Counted from the stretch's first letter, positions 31,654 to 43,217 are shown. The stretch is DNA of 64,000 nt from Pseudozyma flocculosa PF-1 (GCF_000417875.1 NW_006920874.1:331189-395188), one strand, 5' to 3'. Made by a program: numbers and translations. Notes: generated by a model not told the origin, from the letters alone.

Positions 31654-34137
31654 TCACGTCGAGACAATCGTCTCGCGGATGGCGGGCTGCTTGCAGATCT
31701 CGCGGAAGAGCCGACGCCACTCGAGCGGATCGCCCTTGCTCCGCCTCATAATCACCAGGCACTGCGCCGTCCGGCTCGCTCCACCGTCCTCGTGGCGCTC
31801 ACCGCTTCCGCCGCCGCCGCCGCCGCCCAGCACCTCGATCCTCACGTCGCCCCGCAGCGGGCACTTGCGCTTGTCCATAGTCCCCAGTCGGATCCGTGCT
31901 CCACGCGTGCCGATCTTGACCTTGCCGCCGACGGCAGCGCTGCCCGGCGAAGCCGCCCGCGCCTTGTCCTTGTCCCCGCCGCCCGATTCCTTCATCCTGA
32001 CGTCGCCCGTGTCGCCGTGCACCATGAACGTGTAGGCCTCCTCGATCTCCTCGGCCTCGCCCATCGGCTCCACGCTCTTCTGCACCGCCAGCATGTCGAG
32101 CATCTCGGCCACCAGCGTCGTAATCGTCGCCGCGTCCGCCGTCGAAAAGAAGCGCGTCAGGTGCGGCGAGAAGCGCGCGTGCGTGCCGCCCGTCGCCAGC
32201 GAGTCGAATTGGGTCTGCGAGGTGGGTGCCAGCGAAGAGACAGAACGGCAGCGGCAGTCAGCATCGCAATCGTGCCTGTCCACCTGCGTCGATCGGGTCC
32301 AGGAGTGCTCACAAAGTGGTTGAGCGCCTGCGTGAACTGGCTCGCCTCGGGCACCCCTCCCGAGCTGCCCGGCTGGCCCGTCGAGCCCGGGAACTCGAGC
32401 CTGCGATTTGAGATCTGCTGGCTCATTGCGAGCCTCCTTCCGGCATCGTCGCCACCGCCGCCGGCCAGCGAGGGCAGAGCCGTCGACGACGGCAGCTGCA
32501 GCGGCGCGTCCCTCGCCCCACCCGCGCCGAAGCCCAGCGACGACTTCTGGATCGCCTCGGGCTGCGTCAGCGACACGTTCTCCGGAATCTCGGCGCGCTT
32601 GCCGTCGGTATGGAGGTCGACGCGGGCGATCATAGCGCCGCCGACGCCGACGCCGCCAGTGATGTCGATGCTGATGTCGCCCGAGACGGCGAGGCCCTGG
32701 AGCAGCTTCTCGGCCAGGTTGACGGGGTCGTTGCAGCGGCCCTTTTGCGTGATCAGGTCGTTGCGCCGCATGTACCAGCGGTGGCGCTTGATCCGCTCAA
32801 AGCTGATACGCTTCTCCGGATACGGGTTCATCATCTTCTTGAGCAGCGATAGCGCGTCGGCTGGGATGCGCGTCCACGGGTCGTACTGGAACAGCTCGCC
32901 GGAGCGGTAGGCGCAGTACTCGGGCGAGCGCGACGTCGGCTCGTCCCACGGCGTGCTGCCCACCAGGAGCGCAAACAGGACGACGCCCGACGACCATACG
33001 TCGACTGGCTCTCCCTTGTATGGCTTGCCGTTCATCTGCGAGAGTGAGAGGTTGCCAGGGTTGCGAGGTGCGTCGCAGAGGGGAACCTTTCAGCGGGTGC
33101 AAGCGTCAGATGCGTCTCAAGTTCGTCGAGCTCACCTCGGGCGCGATGTAGGGCAGACTGCCGCACGCTCCGTTCATCTCCCTCTCCTTGCCCTTGTACT
33201 TGTAGACGCTGCACAGACCAAAGTCGGCAATCTTGAGGTTGCCTGTTGTGCGGCGCAGAGCAGCAGTGGGGAGCGAGTGGCGTCGTCAGTATGCCCTGCC
33301 TCGAGCGGATAGGCGCAATCGGCCGTCTGATGCGGGCGGCGCCTCACCCTCTGCGTCCAGCAGCATGTTTTCCGGCTTGATGTCACGATGCGCGACGCCT
33401 TGGGAATGGATGTACTCCTGCGGTCGCACGATCGAGGATAGGTCAGTCTGAGGGTCTCGTCTCCAGGGCGGGGCGTCGAGGAGCGACTCACGAGCCCTGC
33501 CATGAGCTGGAGGAAGTAGAAGTGGGCCAGATCCTCCTCGACGCCGTAGTCCGGGGCTAGATGCATGATCGCAGACGGGCGAAGAGGAAGGGAGCAGGTC
33601 AGAGCGCCGTCTAGGGCCAACCCGTTCGCTGCCCTGACACGAGGAGGGAGGGCGCTCACCGATCTTGTCAAAGAGGTCGCCGCCGGCGCCGAGCTCGAGG
33701 ACCATGTAGAGGCCGGGGACGTAGTTTTCCTCCCTGACTTCGCCGTTCTGCTTGCGCTCCCTCTCCTTGTCCATGGCCTGCTTGCTCTCCTGGGTGGTGG
33801 CGACGGCGTCGCCCATGAGGATGCCCTTTTCGGTGGCGCCCTGTCCGTTTTTGGCGAGGCCCCTCTCGACTGCTCCGAGGAACTCGAGGACGTTGGCGTG
33901 CTTGAGGATTGAGTGGACCTGCACCTCTTTCTGGAGCGCTCTGCGGTCGATGGGGATCTTGTTGGAGCGGCCGGGTGCGTACGAGATGACTTTAATGGCG
34001 GCGACGGGGTGCGACTTGGAGCGCGGGTTGACGGCGCGGAAGACCTTGGAGAAGCCGCCTCCGCCGATGAGCTGGACGATGCGGTAGTCGAGCACCGTCG
34101 GGTACGACTGGCCCGTTGATGAGATGGGGATGGGCAT
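31654..34137 (-). CDS. CHK1: DNA-damage checkpoint kinase Chk1
   Basis: Six exons: 33660-34137, 33492-33556, 33348-33417, 33136-33242, 32313-33035 and 31654-32214 (667 aa). Serine/threonine kinase that halts the cell cycle after DNA damage downstream of ATR/Rad3. The start [20 protein letters not shown] leads into a glycine loop GGGGFSKVF and a VAIK-type lysine (AAIKVI). The catalytic loop is HRDIKPEN (residues 191-198); DFG is at 211-213 in [19 protein letters not shown]; the [10 protein letters not shown] activation segment ends at the fourth splice join. The [20 protein letters not shown] block across exons 1-2 is typical of Chk1. The C-terminal part carries LTRFFST followed by a KA1-like regulatory domain ([40 protein letters not shown]). 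An insert of about 45 residues rich in Lys/Glu/Gln sits in the kinase N-lobe. All introns are short and phase-consistent. Confidence 0.93.
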
Positions 34138-34794
34138 GGCGGTGGCGAGGGGCGGCGGCGGCGGCGAGCGAGCGAGCAAGGGTGGCGCAGCAGAGAGCAG
34201 GGATTGGGGGCTTCCGATCCGATGCGATCCAGAACGTGGTATGCAGGGTATCGTCGGGGTAGTGCGGTGTAGGATTCGATTGGTCAAGGGAGGGGGATGG
34301 GATGATGGTCTATGGTGATGGAGCTGGTGCGTCGCGAGGGAGGCCCTAGGTGCGAGCGAGGGTCGAGGGTGGTGATGGTGGCGGCGGCCGAGGTGGCGAA
34401 AGTGACACGCAACACCGGCCCCTCGAGGCGAGCCAACAGGCAGGCAGGCCCAGGCAGGCCAAGCCAAGCCCACAGGCCAAAAAGTCGCGCAGCCAGGCCA
34501 GCCAACAGGACAGCGCGTCGCGGTGAGAGCTCGAAAAAGCCACACAGGCACAGGGCTGGCAAGTGGAGGTCAGGCTGGCAGAGAGGGGGGCCCGCCACGC
34601 CGCTTCACCGCCTCTTCGCCTGCATCCGCGTCCCTCCGGCAGCGTGGCCAGACAAGGCATAGGAGGCCACGCCTCGACGCCCTCATCGAGCAGACAGGAC
34701 CTCGACCTCGCCTCAATCCAATCGCAAGACATCGCACATGGTTGCACTCGACCACCCGACCTGGATGCAAAGCGACGCGCACAATACGGCCTGA
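34138..34794. other. Intergenic region between CHK1 and Mis6
   Basis: 657 bp upstream of the CHK1 ATG, with no supported gene. The CHK1 sense strand carries a CCACCATCACCACC tract (plus-strand 34368-34381). A cluster of AGGCCAGCCAACAGG / GGCAGGCC words spans 34430-34505. Confidence 0.5.
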
Positions 34795-37700
34795 CTACAC
34801 GTCCATCGTAACCGACGCCTCGTTCCCGGCGGCCGGCGGCTGCGGCTGCGGCTGCGGCTGCTGGGGCGGCGGCGGCGGTGGGGCAGCGTGGTAGTTGCGC
34901 AGCGAGTTCTTGATAAAGTCGTCGAGGCCGCGCATCCCGCCCTCGCCCAGCCAGTCGAGCAGATGCCGCCGGTACTCTTTCGACGTCCAGTCGGCCGGGA
35001 TGCCGCGCTGCTTGGCCCGTTGCAGCAGTCGCGGCGTCACCGGCCCGCGGATCCAGCCCTTCTGCCGCCGCGGGGTACCGTGTCGCCGGCAGTAGTCGTT
35101 GAGGAATCGGTCAGAGAGGTTGGCAAAGCACGCGTGGTGCGTGATCGACGACGAGAGATGCAGCCCCGGGCCCCTCTCCTGGCTTTGCGCCTTGAGCTCG
35201 GCGATGACGTCCCTGCTCAGCGTCAATCGTCGTGGAAAAGGTCGGCCAGAGAGGTCAGCAAGCGAGCAGCCGGACAGCCGGGCAAGCAGGTAACCACCGG
35301 CGCTCCCACTCACTCATCAAAGCCAAGCCGAGGCGCATCGTTGTCGAGAGCCTCGTCAAACGCCTTGCCCCTCCAGATAAAGTTGACCAGCACTGTGACG
35401 GCCTTGTTGAGCGATGCCGCCTGGTCGCCTGCAAAGTAGTCGGCCTGGAGCGTACGGAGGACGCGGTCGTGCTTGGCGGCGGTCCTGCCGGGCGCCGGTA
35501 CCTTGTGCACCTCGTGCGAGCGCCGCATCTGCTGCATCAGGCCCGCCAGCCTCGACAGCGGCATCGGCGACGTGGCGCAGCACGAAAAGGCGTAGAACGC
35601 CAGCGGGGATATCATGTAGACGCCGTGGAGGCCGCACAGGGGCCCGGCCAGGACCTCGTAGCAGGACAGCGCGGCGTGCTCGACGACGACCGAGCGCGGG
35701 TATCGCAGCAGCGCCTCGGTCGCCATGCCGTCCAGCGTCGCCGCCGTGTGCGAGATGGTCTCAAAGTAGTCGACCTGTTCATCGAGCGCAGAGATGCCCC
35801 AGCGTCTGCAAGGTTTGTGGAGGCAGATGCTCTCCATCGTCAGCGTTCGCCTGTCAGGACTCCAAAGAACCGCCGCCGACATCACTCACACGCTCGCTTT
35901 GCGGTCGAGCCTCCGTACGATCTGCGACCAGTCGCGCTTGGCCCACCTCTGCAGCATCTTGGCCAGCGCCTCGACGATGTTGGCTACCGCCGTCTCACCC
36001 AAGACTGGCGCAAGGCAGAGCTGCCGCAGCGGTCCGATCACGAGATCGTCGAACACTGGAGACGGTCGATAGGAACGGCAACAAAGTCAGCCAGTCGTGC
36101 AAGCGCTGGAACCGGCATCGGAATCCGACTCACCAATCCAGGATCGGGGCTTCAGTAGAGGGACGAACGAGACGATCTCTGCACACAGCGCATCCCAACC
36201 GCGGTCCCACGGTGACGAGGGCGCTGCGGCCACGTCGGCCAGGCCCCGCAGCACTTGGCAGATGGTCTCCTCGAAGCGCGACGGGATCTCGTTGGCGACG
36301 TCAAACGTCTGCAAGGCCCGCAGGAGCAGGCTCGCCAGGCGGTTATGGGCGGACTGGTTCGCGGGCAGCCGTATCCGGTTTCCGCCCCCCAGCCCAGGCT
36401 GCTCGCGTCCGCCTTCGGCGCCTGCCTTTGATTGGCCCAGGCCGACTTCGTCGCGCACCACGCTCTCGAGCCAGTCGGAGAGGCGCACCCAGCAGTAGTC
36501 AGAGGCCTTGGCGTCGGACACTGCTCCGTCCTGGCTGAGCGAGACGTCGTTGGTGATGGTCGCACCCGACAGCACGGCCACCCGCGTCAGCCGCGCCCCA
36601 AAAGTCGGCGCCAGCATCGCGGCCACCTGCGATGGCAGCGTCAGCCGATCCAGGCTGTGAGCGAGGTGCCGCAGCGACGACAGCTCCGTGATGAGCGACG
36701 GCAACGTCCCGAGCGTCTTGTTGAGGGACGTCTGCGGCTGGATCGTGACGAGGTTGGGAAGCGCGGCCAGAGGCAGCTTCGAGGCCTCAATCTCGGTGCT
36801 CGTCTTGGTGCTCGCGTCGAGCGAGACGCGCGCTCGCTTGGCAGGCCTGGCCCGGTCCCCGGCCGCCGCCTTGCCCTGGTCATCGTCATCGTTGTCGGAC
36901 TCGAGCTTTTCGCCGTTGGCCCTGCGCGCATGCCTGGCATGACAGCGCAGCACGCGTCCAACCCAATCGTTGTCGGGGAACTTGAGGCCAGGCACGCCGT
37001 TGGAGCCCACGCTCGATGCACTGCCAGACCCGCCGACGAGCTCGGGGAAGAGGAGATCAGGGTAGAAGTTTGCGTACACTGACAAGAGGGCAGAGAGGCC
37101 CGTCTCGGCGGCAAAGTTGGCCCGCAGCGACATGCTTGTGTCGGATGGCGGCGGCAGAGGCTGCTGTCAGCCTCGAACGCGGACTGGAGGCACGTTGCAG
37201 CACTTCGGACTCACAGCTTCGAGATGCGGTAGTGCTTGACGTGCTTTCGCTTCGTCACCTTGCACAGCAGGTAGCAGAGGTGGGGTCTGTCGTGCGCGAG
37301 CGGACCGTCGGCAGTGGGAGAGCACGGTGTGTTCAGGACACTCTGCCCGGGGATTGGAGAGCGGTCCTCGTCTGCGCTGGGAGGCATCTCTTACCTCAGA
37401 GCCTGGTAGTCGAGGAAGTGGAAGAGCACGCCGTAGCACCTCTGCAGCGTGGCACGGGCGGCCAGGGTGAGGTACGTGGTCGGAAGAGCGCCGCCGAGCT
37501 CGCTCGGATGCTTTGGCTCCGCGCCCTCTTCAGATGGCTCCAGCGTCGCTGCCAGGTTGAGCGGCACCGGAGGCGAGTCGAGCAACACGCATAAGAGCCT
37601 GATGGCCGCAACCTGTGAGGACCAGCGTCGAGACAGGGCGAAGGCAGCCGGCAGAGTGGATGTCAGGAGCGCCGTCAAGGAGCGTGGGCATATACGGGAG

Positions 37701-38172
37701 AACTTTGCCGCCCAAATCGACCCACCTGGACTCGAATGTCGACCTTGACTCGATCCGGGCCGATCTTGCTGGACGAGGATTCGTCGACGGGATCGTCCCG
37801 CGAGACGGTGGATATGCCGGCGTCCGCCTCGACCTTTGTCCCAGGGTTGGGCCCGAGGCAGGCGAGCACGGCGTAGACCAGGTCGCTGCCGAGCCTGGTG
37901 CCGGGTGCTGGCACGATGGACCGGAGGATGGATGCGGCAGCGCTGGCCTTGGGCGGCTTGCGGTTGAGCGCGGCCCTCTTCCTGCTGCTGCTGCCGCAGA
38001 GCGCGAGGTTGAGGAGCCTTTGGCACTGCGATGCGTCGAAGCCGTAAGAGATGGCGTGGCGCTGCAAGCCCTCGAGCTCGCCTTTTAGCGCCGCAGCAGT
38101 CGAGCCCGAAGAGAGGGCATGGGCGACGGCCGAGATGGCCTCGTCTCCGCGATCCGGGGCGGTGGCTGGCAT
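34795..38172 (-). CDS. Inner-kinetochore protein Mis6/CENP-I (Ctf3) family
   Basis: Seven exons: 37726-38172, 37395-37612, 37215-37286, 36134-37134, 35890-36055, 35314-35805 and 34795-35212 (937 aa), every join in frame. CENP-I is a helical-repeat subunit of the constitutive centromere-associated network; in fission yeast Mis6 it helps load centromeric histone H3. The identification rests on the block RPHLCYLLCKVTKRKHVKHYR, produced only by splicing exons 2 and 3, followed by SALLSVYANFYPDLLFPELV. These are the most conserved parts of the family. An acidic stretch and a basic NLS (RPAKRARVS) follow at about 290-320. The helical C-terminal half includes VEHAALSCYEVLAGPLCGLH. The tail is Pro/Gln-rich. 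The family evolves fast, so the match is by signature blocks. It lies beside an unusual repeat-rich intergenic region. Confidence 0.85.
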
Positions 38173-38569
38173 GTCGGCCTGGCCCAGGTCTACCTATGAT
38201 GTGGCAGCGTCGGACGTGTAGCGAAGGATCGTGGCTTTCGTGGTGACGGTGTGCGATGCCGGTGGTCGAGGTACGATGGTGGTGGTGGTGGCAGGCGATG
38301 ATGGCGTCGAGGGCGAAAAGCTGCGCCGGGGCTGTGCGTGTTGCTCTCTACTGTCCTCCACCTGGCTTCCAGCCTGGGCCCTCCCGTGCCCAAGGCGCGT
38401 CGCGTGGACTGCCAACTCGACTTTGGCAGCAAAACACATTTCAGACTGAAGCTGCAGCCGAGGCACTGATATTTCCCTGGCCAGCCGCGGGGACCCACAC
38501 GGCACCGAGGACACGAGGCGAGCACAGACACACACCCAACCGGACAACGAGGCGTGGGAAATGATATCA

Positions 38570-38840
38570 CATTCCAGTAGGGAAGAGAGAGGGCCAGGGA
38601 TCGGGAAAGCGGTCATCCCTCCCGTCCACAGGGGGAGGCGGAAGCGGGGGAAAGTGGCACCCCACCCGTCCGAGGACAGGAAGAGGCGGGAGAGGGAAAG
38701 GGGATGGGGAAGGGGGATCGGGACCGGGACCGGAACAGCAGTCTTCCCTCCCCGTGCACTGGGGAGAGGCGGGAGCGGGGAAATAGAGGCATCCCCCCGC
38801 TCCAGCTCGGGGAGGCGGAGGGGGACAAACACATATTCCG
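38570..38840. repeat. Purine-rich degenerate minisatellite
   Basis: Recurring words GGGGGAGGCGGAAGCGGGG, GAGGCGGGAGAGGG, GGGGAGAGGCGGGAGCGGGG and GGGGAGGCGGAGGGGG are interspersed with TCCCTCCCGTCCAC or TTCCCTCCCCGTGCAC. The unit is roughly 60-70 bp and copies are diverged. The strong purine/pyrimidine asymmetry is visible by eye. Confidence 0.7.
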
Positions 38841-38853
38841 CCGAAGGACGGGA

Positions 38854-38989
38854 GGGAAGGGCTTTTTTAGGCCGAGTCTTTAAAGTGGTCGCCAGCCACT
38901 TGGGGCGGATCCAGCCACTCTTGGGCGATCCAGCCACCGGGGGGAAGGGATTTTTTTAGGCCGAATCTTTAAAGTGGTCGCCAGCCACT
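38854..38989. repeat. Direct repeat pair of 47-48 bp
   Basis: Copies at 38854-38900 and 38942-38989 share GGGAAGGG, a T-run, AGGCCGA, TCTTTAAAGTGGTCGCCAGC and CACT, with only a few differences. The spacer has two shorter copies of GGCG(G)ATCCAGCCAC. TTTAAA occurs in both copies. Confidence 0.9.
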
Positions 38990-39210
38990 GGGGGATTATT
39001 TTGTGTGCTCGCTCGCAGGCGGCTGTCTGAGGGGAGAGAAGGGAAGAAGCAAAAGGGACGAAGGTTAGGCCTATATACCTTTGCAGCCGGTCCTTCCCCC
39101 CCTCCCCGAGGGGGGCCCACCGGCGTGCTCTGCAGGGGCCAGAGAGCCCGCTGCAGGAAGGGGAGGGAAAAAAAAACTACGTGCATCCCCGTCTGATCTC
39201 GGTGGGCACA

Positions 39211-39490
39211 AGCACGTAGTTTTTTTCCCGGATTTAAGCGATTTGGCGCGCGCAGCGCGGATCAGCAGCGAGTGCACGTAATTAAGTCAGGCACGGATCT
39301 AAGGCCACACTGGCCCTGCCAGACCGCGAGCGCGCGCGGATCAGAACGAGATGCACGTAATTTCTTTTACGGATTTAAGCCCCTGTCCCCCGCCAGAGCA
39401 GGCGCGGATCAAACCCGCGTGCACGTAATTTTCCATCCGGATTTAAGGCTCGCCGGCCGCCCGCCCGCGGTTTTCCAAACCGGATCCAAG
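39211..39490. repeat. Degenerate tandem repeat, 60-80 bp period
   Basis: Four units start with GCACGTAATT-like sequence (AGCACGTAGT at 39211, GTGCACGTAATT at 39272, TGCACGTAATT at 39352, GTGCACGTAATT at 39420). Each is followed 10-20 bp later by CGGATTTAAG or CGGATCTAAG, then a GC-rich part ending near CGCGGATCA. An ACTACGTGCATC-like half copy precedes at about 39176. The ordered pair of motifs in each unit shows common origin despite low overall identity. Confidence 0.85.
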
Positions 39491-39683
39491 CCCAAGGGCG
39501 GCCGGCTCGAAAGGGATATAATCCTACCCTTCCTCCGTTCCCCCCCTTCCTTCCCTTCTTCCTTCTCCCAGGGCAAGCGGCAGCGGCCCCCCACTAGGAC
39601 AACGAGCGGCATCGACCCTAGCAATACGGCGGCAGCCGACCACAAAATAAATCCCAAGTCAGCGGCAGCAGACTTTCCCCCGC

Positions 39684-39745
39684 CCAGGGCAGCTGGCAGC
39701 AGCCCTGGGCAATCCTGTCCTCGGCAGCTGGCAGCAGCCCTGGAC
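39684..39745. repeat. Duplicated 21-bp element with dyad symmetry
   Basis: GGCAGCTGGCAGCAGCCCTGG occurs exactly at 39688-39708 and 39723-39743. The first copy sits in CAGGGC...GCCCTG, which could form a hairpin. A weaker GCCGTTGGCAACAACCCCGGA copy follows at about 39780. Confidence 0.85.
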
Positions 39746-39993
39746 GACCCATCCACCCCTCCCTCCCTCCCCGTTCGGGGCCGTTGGCAACAACCCCGGA
39801 CGCCCCGTCATTCACAATCCATTGCATCGTCAGTCAGGCCGTCTTTGCGCTGCTACAGTGTACCCTGCTGGCTAACGGCACGACCGAGGAAGCGGCGGAG
39901 CGCGGAGCGGATGGATATCCCTGCAGGCGCGTGGTCGACGACGGTGTCGCGCCATCGCTCTGTCCGGCCCTGCTCTGGCCGACCCGACCCAGC

Positions 39994-40122
39994 CGCGCGT
40001 CGCGTCGCACCGACCCGCGTTGAAATGGATGGGTGGGGAATCGCGTCGCACCGACCAAAGTTGGAATCGATGGATGCGAACCGCGTCGCGCCGAGCGGCC
40101 TGGCGTTGGAATCGAGCGGCCT
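39994..40122. repeat. Short tandem repeat with CGCGTCGCACCGACC core
   Basis: Three degenerate units of about 40-45 bp: CGCGTCGCACCGACC or CGCGTCGCGCCGAGC, then CGTTGAAATGG, AGTTGGAATCGATGG or CGTTGGAATCGAGCGG. Confidence 0.8.
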
Positions 40123-40822
40123 CGACGCGCCGGCATGAACACCCTCGACTCGCTCGACCGTCCCTGCCCACGCAGAGTGTCCTCACCGGGAAGCTTTGCA
40201 CTCGTTTGAGGGAGTCGAGAGACCCGACGCAGGGCAGCTCGCTTCTGAGTGGGAGGTATCACCATGGCGGCCAGCAGAGGGTTGCGAAGCCGGGTGGAAG
40301 CGACTCTTCGAAGCGCAAGGCTGCACCTCCTACCACCCCGGGCTGGCCGTACGGCATTCCTGCTGGTAGGGCGGACGAGACCGTGCTACGGCTGCCGTTT
40401 CGGCAGCGCACCCGGACGGCATCGAAAATGCGAGGCAGGGGAGAGAGCAACGTGGCGCCGGATGGACTGGAGCGCCCCGTTGCCTGCCGTTGCCAAGAGC
40501 ATTACGGCGGCAGTTGAGAGCAGCAAGCATCATCGAGTTGCTGCGTGCGCCTCGGCGCCTGCTTGTCCGTCTCGAGAGCATCAGCCATGCTCTCGCAGAC
40601 GGCAACTCTGGCTCCCCCTCGACCTCTACCTCTACCGAGACAGCCATGACAGCACAGCCGAGCAGCAGCACCAGTTTGGGATCAGTCTAAACAACGCGAA
40701 TGCATTGCGAGCCAAGTCGAGGCTACCTTTTTTAGGACAAAGGACGAGAAGGGAATCGTGACAAGTGCGAGGGGGGAATCGTGGAAGATTGAATCGTACA
40801 AGACATGCCATGCCAGGCGGGA

Positions 40823-42748
40823 TCAGAGGACGGGCGGGGGCGTGAACCAGCTGGGAGCGTTGAGGATGATGGCGAAGAGGCATCCGGAGATGAGGCCGGC
40901 GATGGGCAGCGTCAGGACCCAGGAGAAGAAGATCCAGCCGAGCATGCGCCAGTTGAAGCTGCGAATGTTGCCCTCGCACAGCGACACGGCCAGCGTGGCT
41001 CCGGTGATGGACTGGGTCGACGAGACGGGCAGGCCGAGGAGCGCAGCGACGACGACGGTGATCGACGCACCAAACTCCATCGAGAAGCCGCGCGAGGGCG
41101 AGTGCATCGTCAGACGGTTGCCCAGCACCGACATGAGGCGCCACCCCTGGATGCCCAGGCCGAGCACGATGCCGATACCGCCAAAGGCGAGGATCCAGAC
41201 GGGGACGTCGGCCTTGTCCGAGGGGAACAGGCTCGTCGACCAGACGTAGTAGACGGCGGCGAGCGGGCCGACGCTGTTGCTGACGTCGCCGGCGCCGTGC
41301 GAGAACGACATGGTGCAGGCGGTCATGACCTGCATGAACGAGAAGAGGTGCTCGACCTTGTTGTCGTACTGCTCTGCCACGTCGTGCATTTGCTTGAGCT
41401 TGAGCTGCTCCTTGGCGCTGCCCGCCGCCTGGACGGCGTGGATGTCGGTGCGCAGGCCGGCGCTGAGCTGGTACCAGAGCCAAGGCAGCGCGTTGTAGCG
41501 GAAGATGGTGTAAAGGTTCCAAGGCTCGAGCGGGTTGCCGTCAAAGGTGCGGTACTTGGGAGGGGTGGGGCGGCCGGAGATGACGCCGTCGTTGCTGTCG
41601 CGGGCCAGGTCGGCCTCGACCTTGGCCAGCTGCGACGGGTGCGCCGCGGGCTCGTCGGCGGGCGAGATCTCCTTTTCGCTGCCGCTGACGCTGTTGCCCG
41701 AGGGCTCAGTGGCGCTAGCCTCGACGTCGGTGCGGTCGGCGACGGGGTTGGCCTGCTCCTTGAGGTGGTCAAAGTCGTGGACGCGGTAGTCGGGCACAGC
41801 CATGTCGGCGGTGACGGCGTCGGCGGGCGCGGCTCGCCTCCAGAGCAGCGGGCCCATGAACATGTGGTACCACTTGAGCGTGTAGTCGCCCTTGACGACC
41901 TTGCTGTACACGTACGGCAGCCAGAAGGTGATGGCGATGCCGGCGACGCCGACACCCGTGAGGATGATGGCGGGGGCGAGGGTGGTGTCGGGCAGGTCGT
42001 CGAGGTTGAGCGAGGGCGAGCCCTTGACGATGACGGCGGCGGTCAGGATGCAGCCGACGGCGAAGAAGTAAAAGGGGGCGGTGATGAGGCCAATCTTGAC
42101 GGGGTTCTTGGAGCGCAGCACGACAAATTTGGTGAAGAGGAACGTGATGGCCGCGAAACCGCCGGCGACGCAGGGTGCGATGGCCCACGAGGCAAAGATC
42201 GAGGCGACGCCGTCCCAGCCCCACTGGACACCGGCGCCCGTGCCGGCGGCGGCGATGCCGACGCCAATGACGGAGCCGACGGTGGTGTGGGTGGTCGATA
42301 CGGGCATGGCGTTCCTGGTGGCAAAGGTGAGCCACGAGGCCGAGCCGATGATGGCGCAGGTGAAGCCGAGCATGGCGACGGCGGCGTTGCCGTTGAAGAC
42401 ATCGAGGTCGATGATGTCGTTCTTGATCGTCGAGGCGACTCGGGCGCCGACCAGCACCGCGCCCAGGAACTCGCAGACGGCGGCGGCCAGCATCGCCTGA
42501 CGGAACGTCAGACTCTTGGACGAGACGCTGGTGGCGAACGAGTTGGCCACACTGGAGCGGCGAGGGCGAGGGGGGGAAAAAGCGAGGAGCGCACGATGGT
42601 CTCAGCAAAGAGGCCCGCGGGCAAATTTGCGACAAAGAGCCCCAAGGCAAGGCAGCACTCACTCGTTGGCACCAATTCCCCACGAGGTGACAAAGGCACC
42701 GATCATGGAGAAGGCGAAGAGGTAGTCGAAATCGTGGTACTTTGGCAT
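40823..42748 (-). CDS. PHO89: Sodium/phosphate symporter, PiT family
   Basis: Two exons: 42663-42748 and 40823-42551 (604 aa). Plasma-membrane transporter that co-imports inorganic phosphate with cations. The splice join recreates the family signature GANDVANSFATSV (from residue 26), which is strong evidence for both splice sites; the unspliced frame lacks the D-V pair. The second inverted-repeat half has SHGAGDVSNSVGPLAAVYYV near residue 450, and the hydrophobic profile gives ten to twelve membrane segments. A long hydrophilic loop of about 130 residues, rich in Asp, Glu and Ser, divides the halves, as in other PHO-4 proteins. The start MPKYHDFDYLFAFSMIGAFV matches the family N-terminus. In yeast PHO89 is induced by phosphate starvation and alkaline pH. 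Confidence 0.95.
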
Positions 42749-43217
42749 CTTGGGCGACTTCTGACGGTTCCGCGTCGGCCGGTGGGGAGGGTGTTAGGGT
42801 CGGAAGGAGGGAGAGGGGGTCGGAGGTGACCAGAGGGTGTCGTGAGGTGAGGGGACAGACCGTCAGACAGTGGTCGCGGCGCTTGCCCTTTTGTACCGTC
42901 GTCGATCCTGTGGCAATGAACGACCGGTAGGTGGATCGAGTCGGCGGCGGCGGAGGCGGACGTTGGTTGCTGTAGACCGACCGACTCTACCTAGCTTGCA
43001 AACGTCCGAGGCGTCGTGGCCGCCCAAGGGTCGGGCATCCTGGATCCGCCCTCCAGCGCCTGCTGCCGTAGGATCGATCCGCTTGCGTTTCGTTCTTCGC
43101 CTGCCAAGGATATCCTCGTGCGCACCCGCTTCGCGATCTCGTTGGTGGCGGGTACAGTAGTACGTAGGACAGGCGGGCGTTTCCCTATTTAGCCCATCGA
43201 AAGCGTCTTTGGCATCG

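Larger units (their letters stand above)
38173..40822. other. 2.65 kb repeat-rich intergenic region
   Basis: No gene is supported between the Mis6 start (38172) and the PHO89 stop (40823). The first 300 bp carry the Mis6 promoter, with GATGGTGGTGGTGGTGGC at 38275-38292. From about 38570 to 40125 the DNA is a mosaic of purine-rich and degenerate repeats, listed below. The open frame at 39272-40138 spans these repeats and looks random. Confidence 0.65.

Noticed and set aside
36087..37133. Independent gene starting at the ATG at 37133
   Set aside because: The ATG is internal: splicing of a 72-nt exon joins it in frame to the conserved CENP-I block upstream.
39272..40138. 288-codon frame across the repeat mosaic
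   Set aside because: It runs through several unrelated repeats and has no domain-like sequence, and no splice signals extend it sensibly.
42540..42550. PHO89 start at the internal frame opening near 42550
   Set aside because: That start would lose the GAND signature and first membrane helix; the upstream exon at 42663-42748 restores both.
40805..42829. 674-codon plus-strand frame opposite PHO89
   Set aside because: It is an antisense shadow of the PHO89 exon caused by strong GC at third codon positions; the translation is Arg/Gly/Asp/Val-rich and matches no family.
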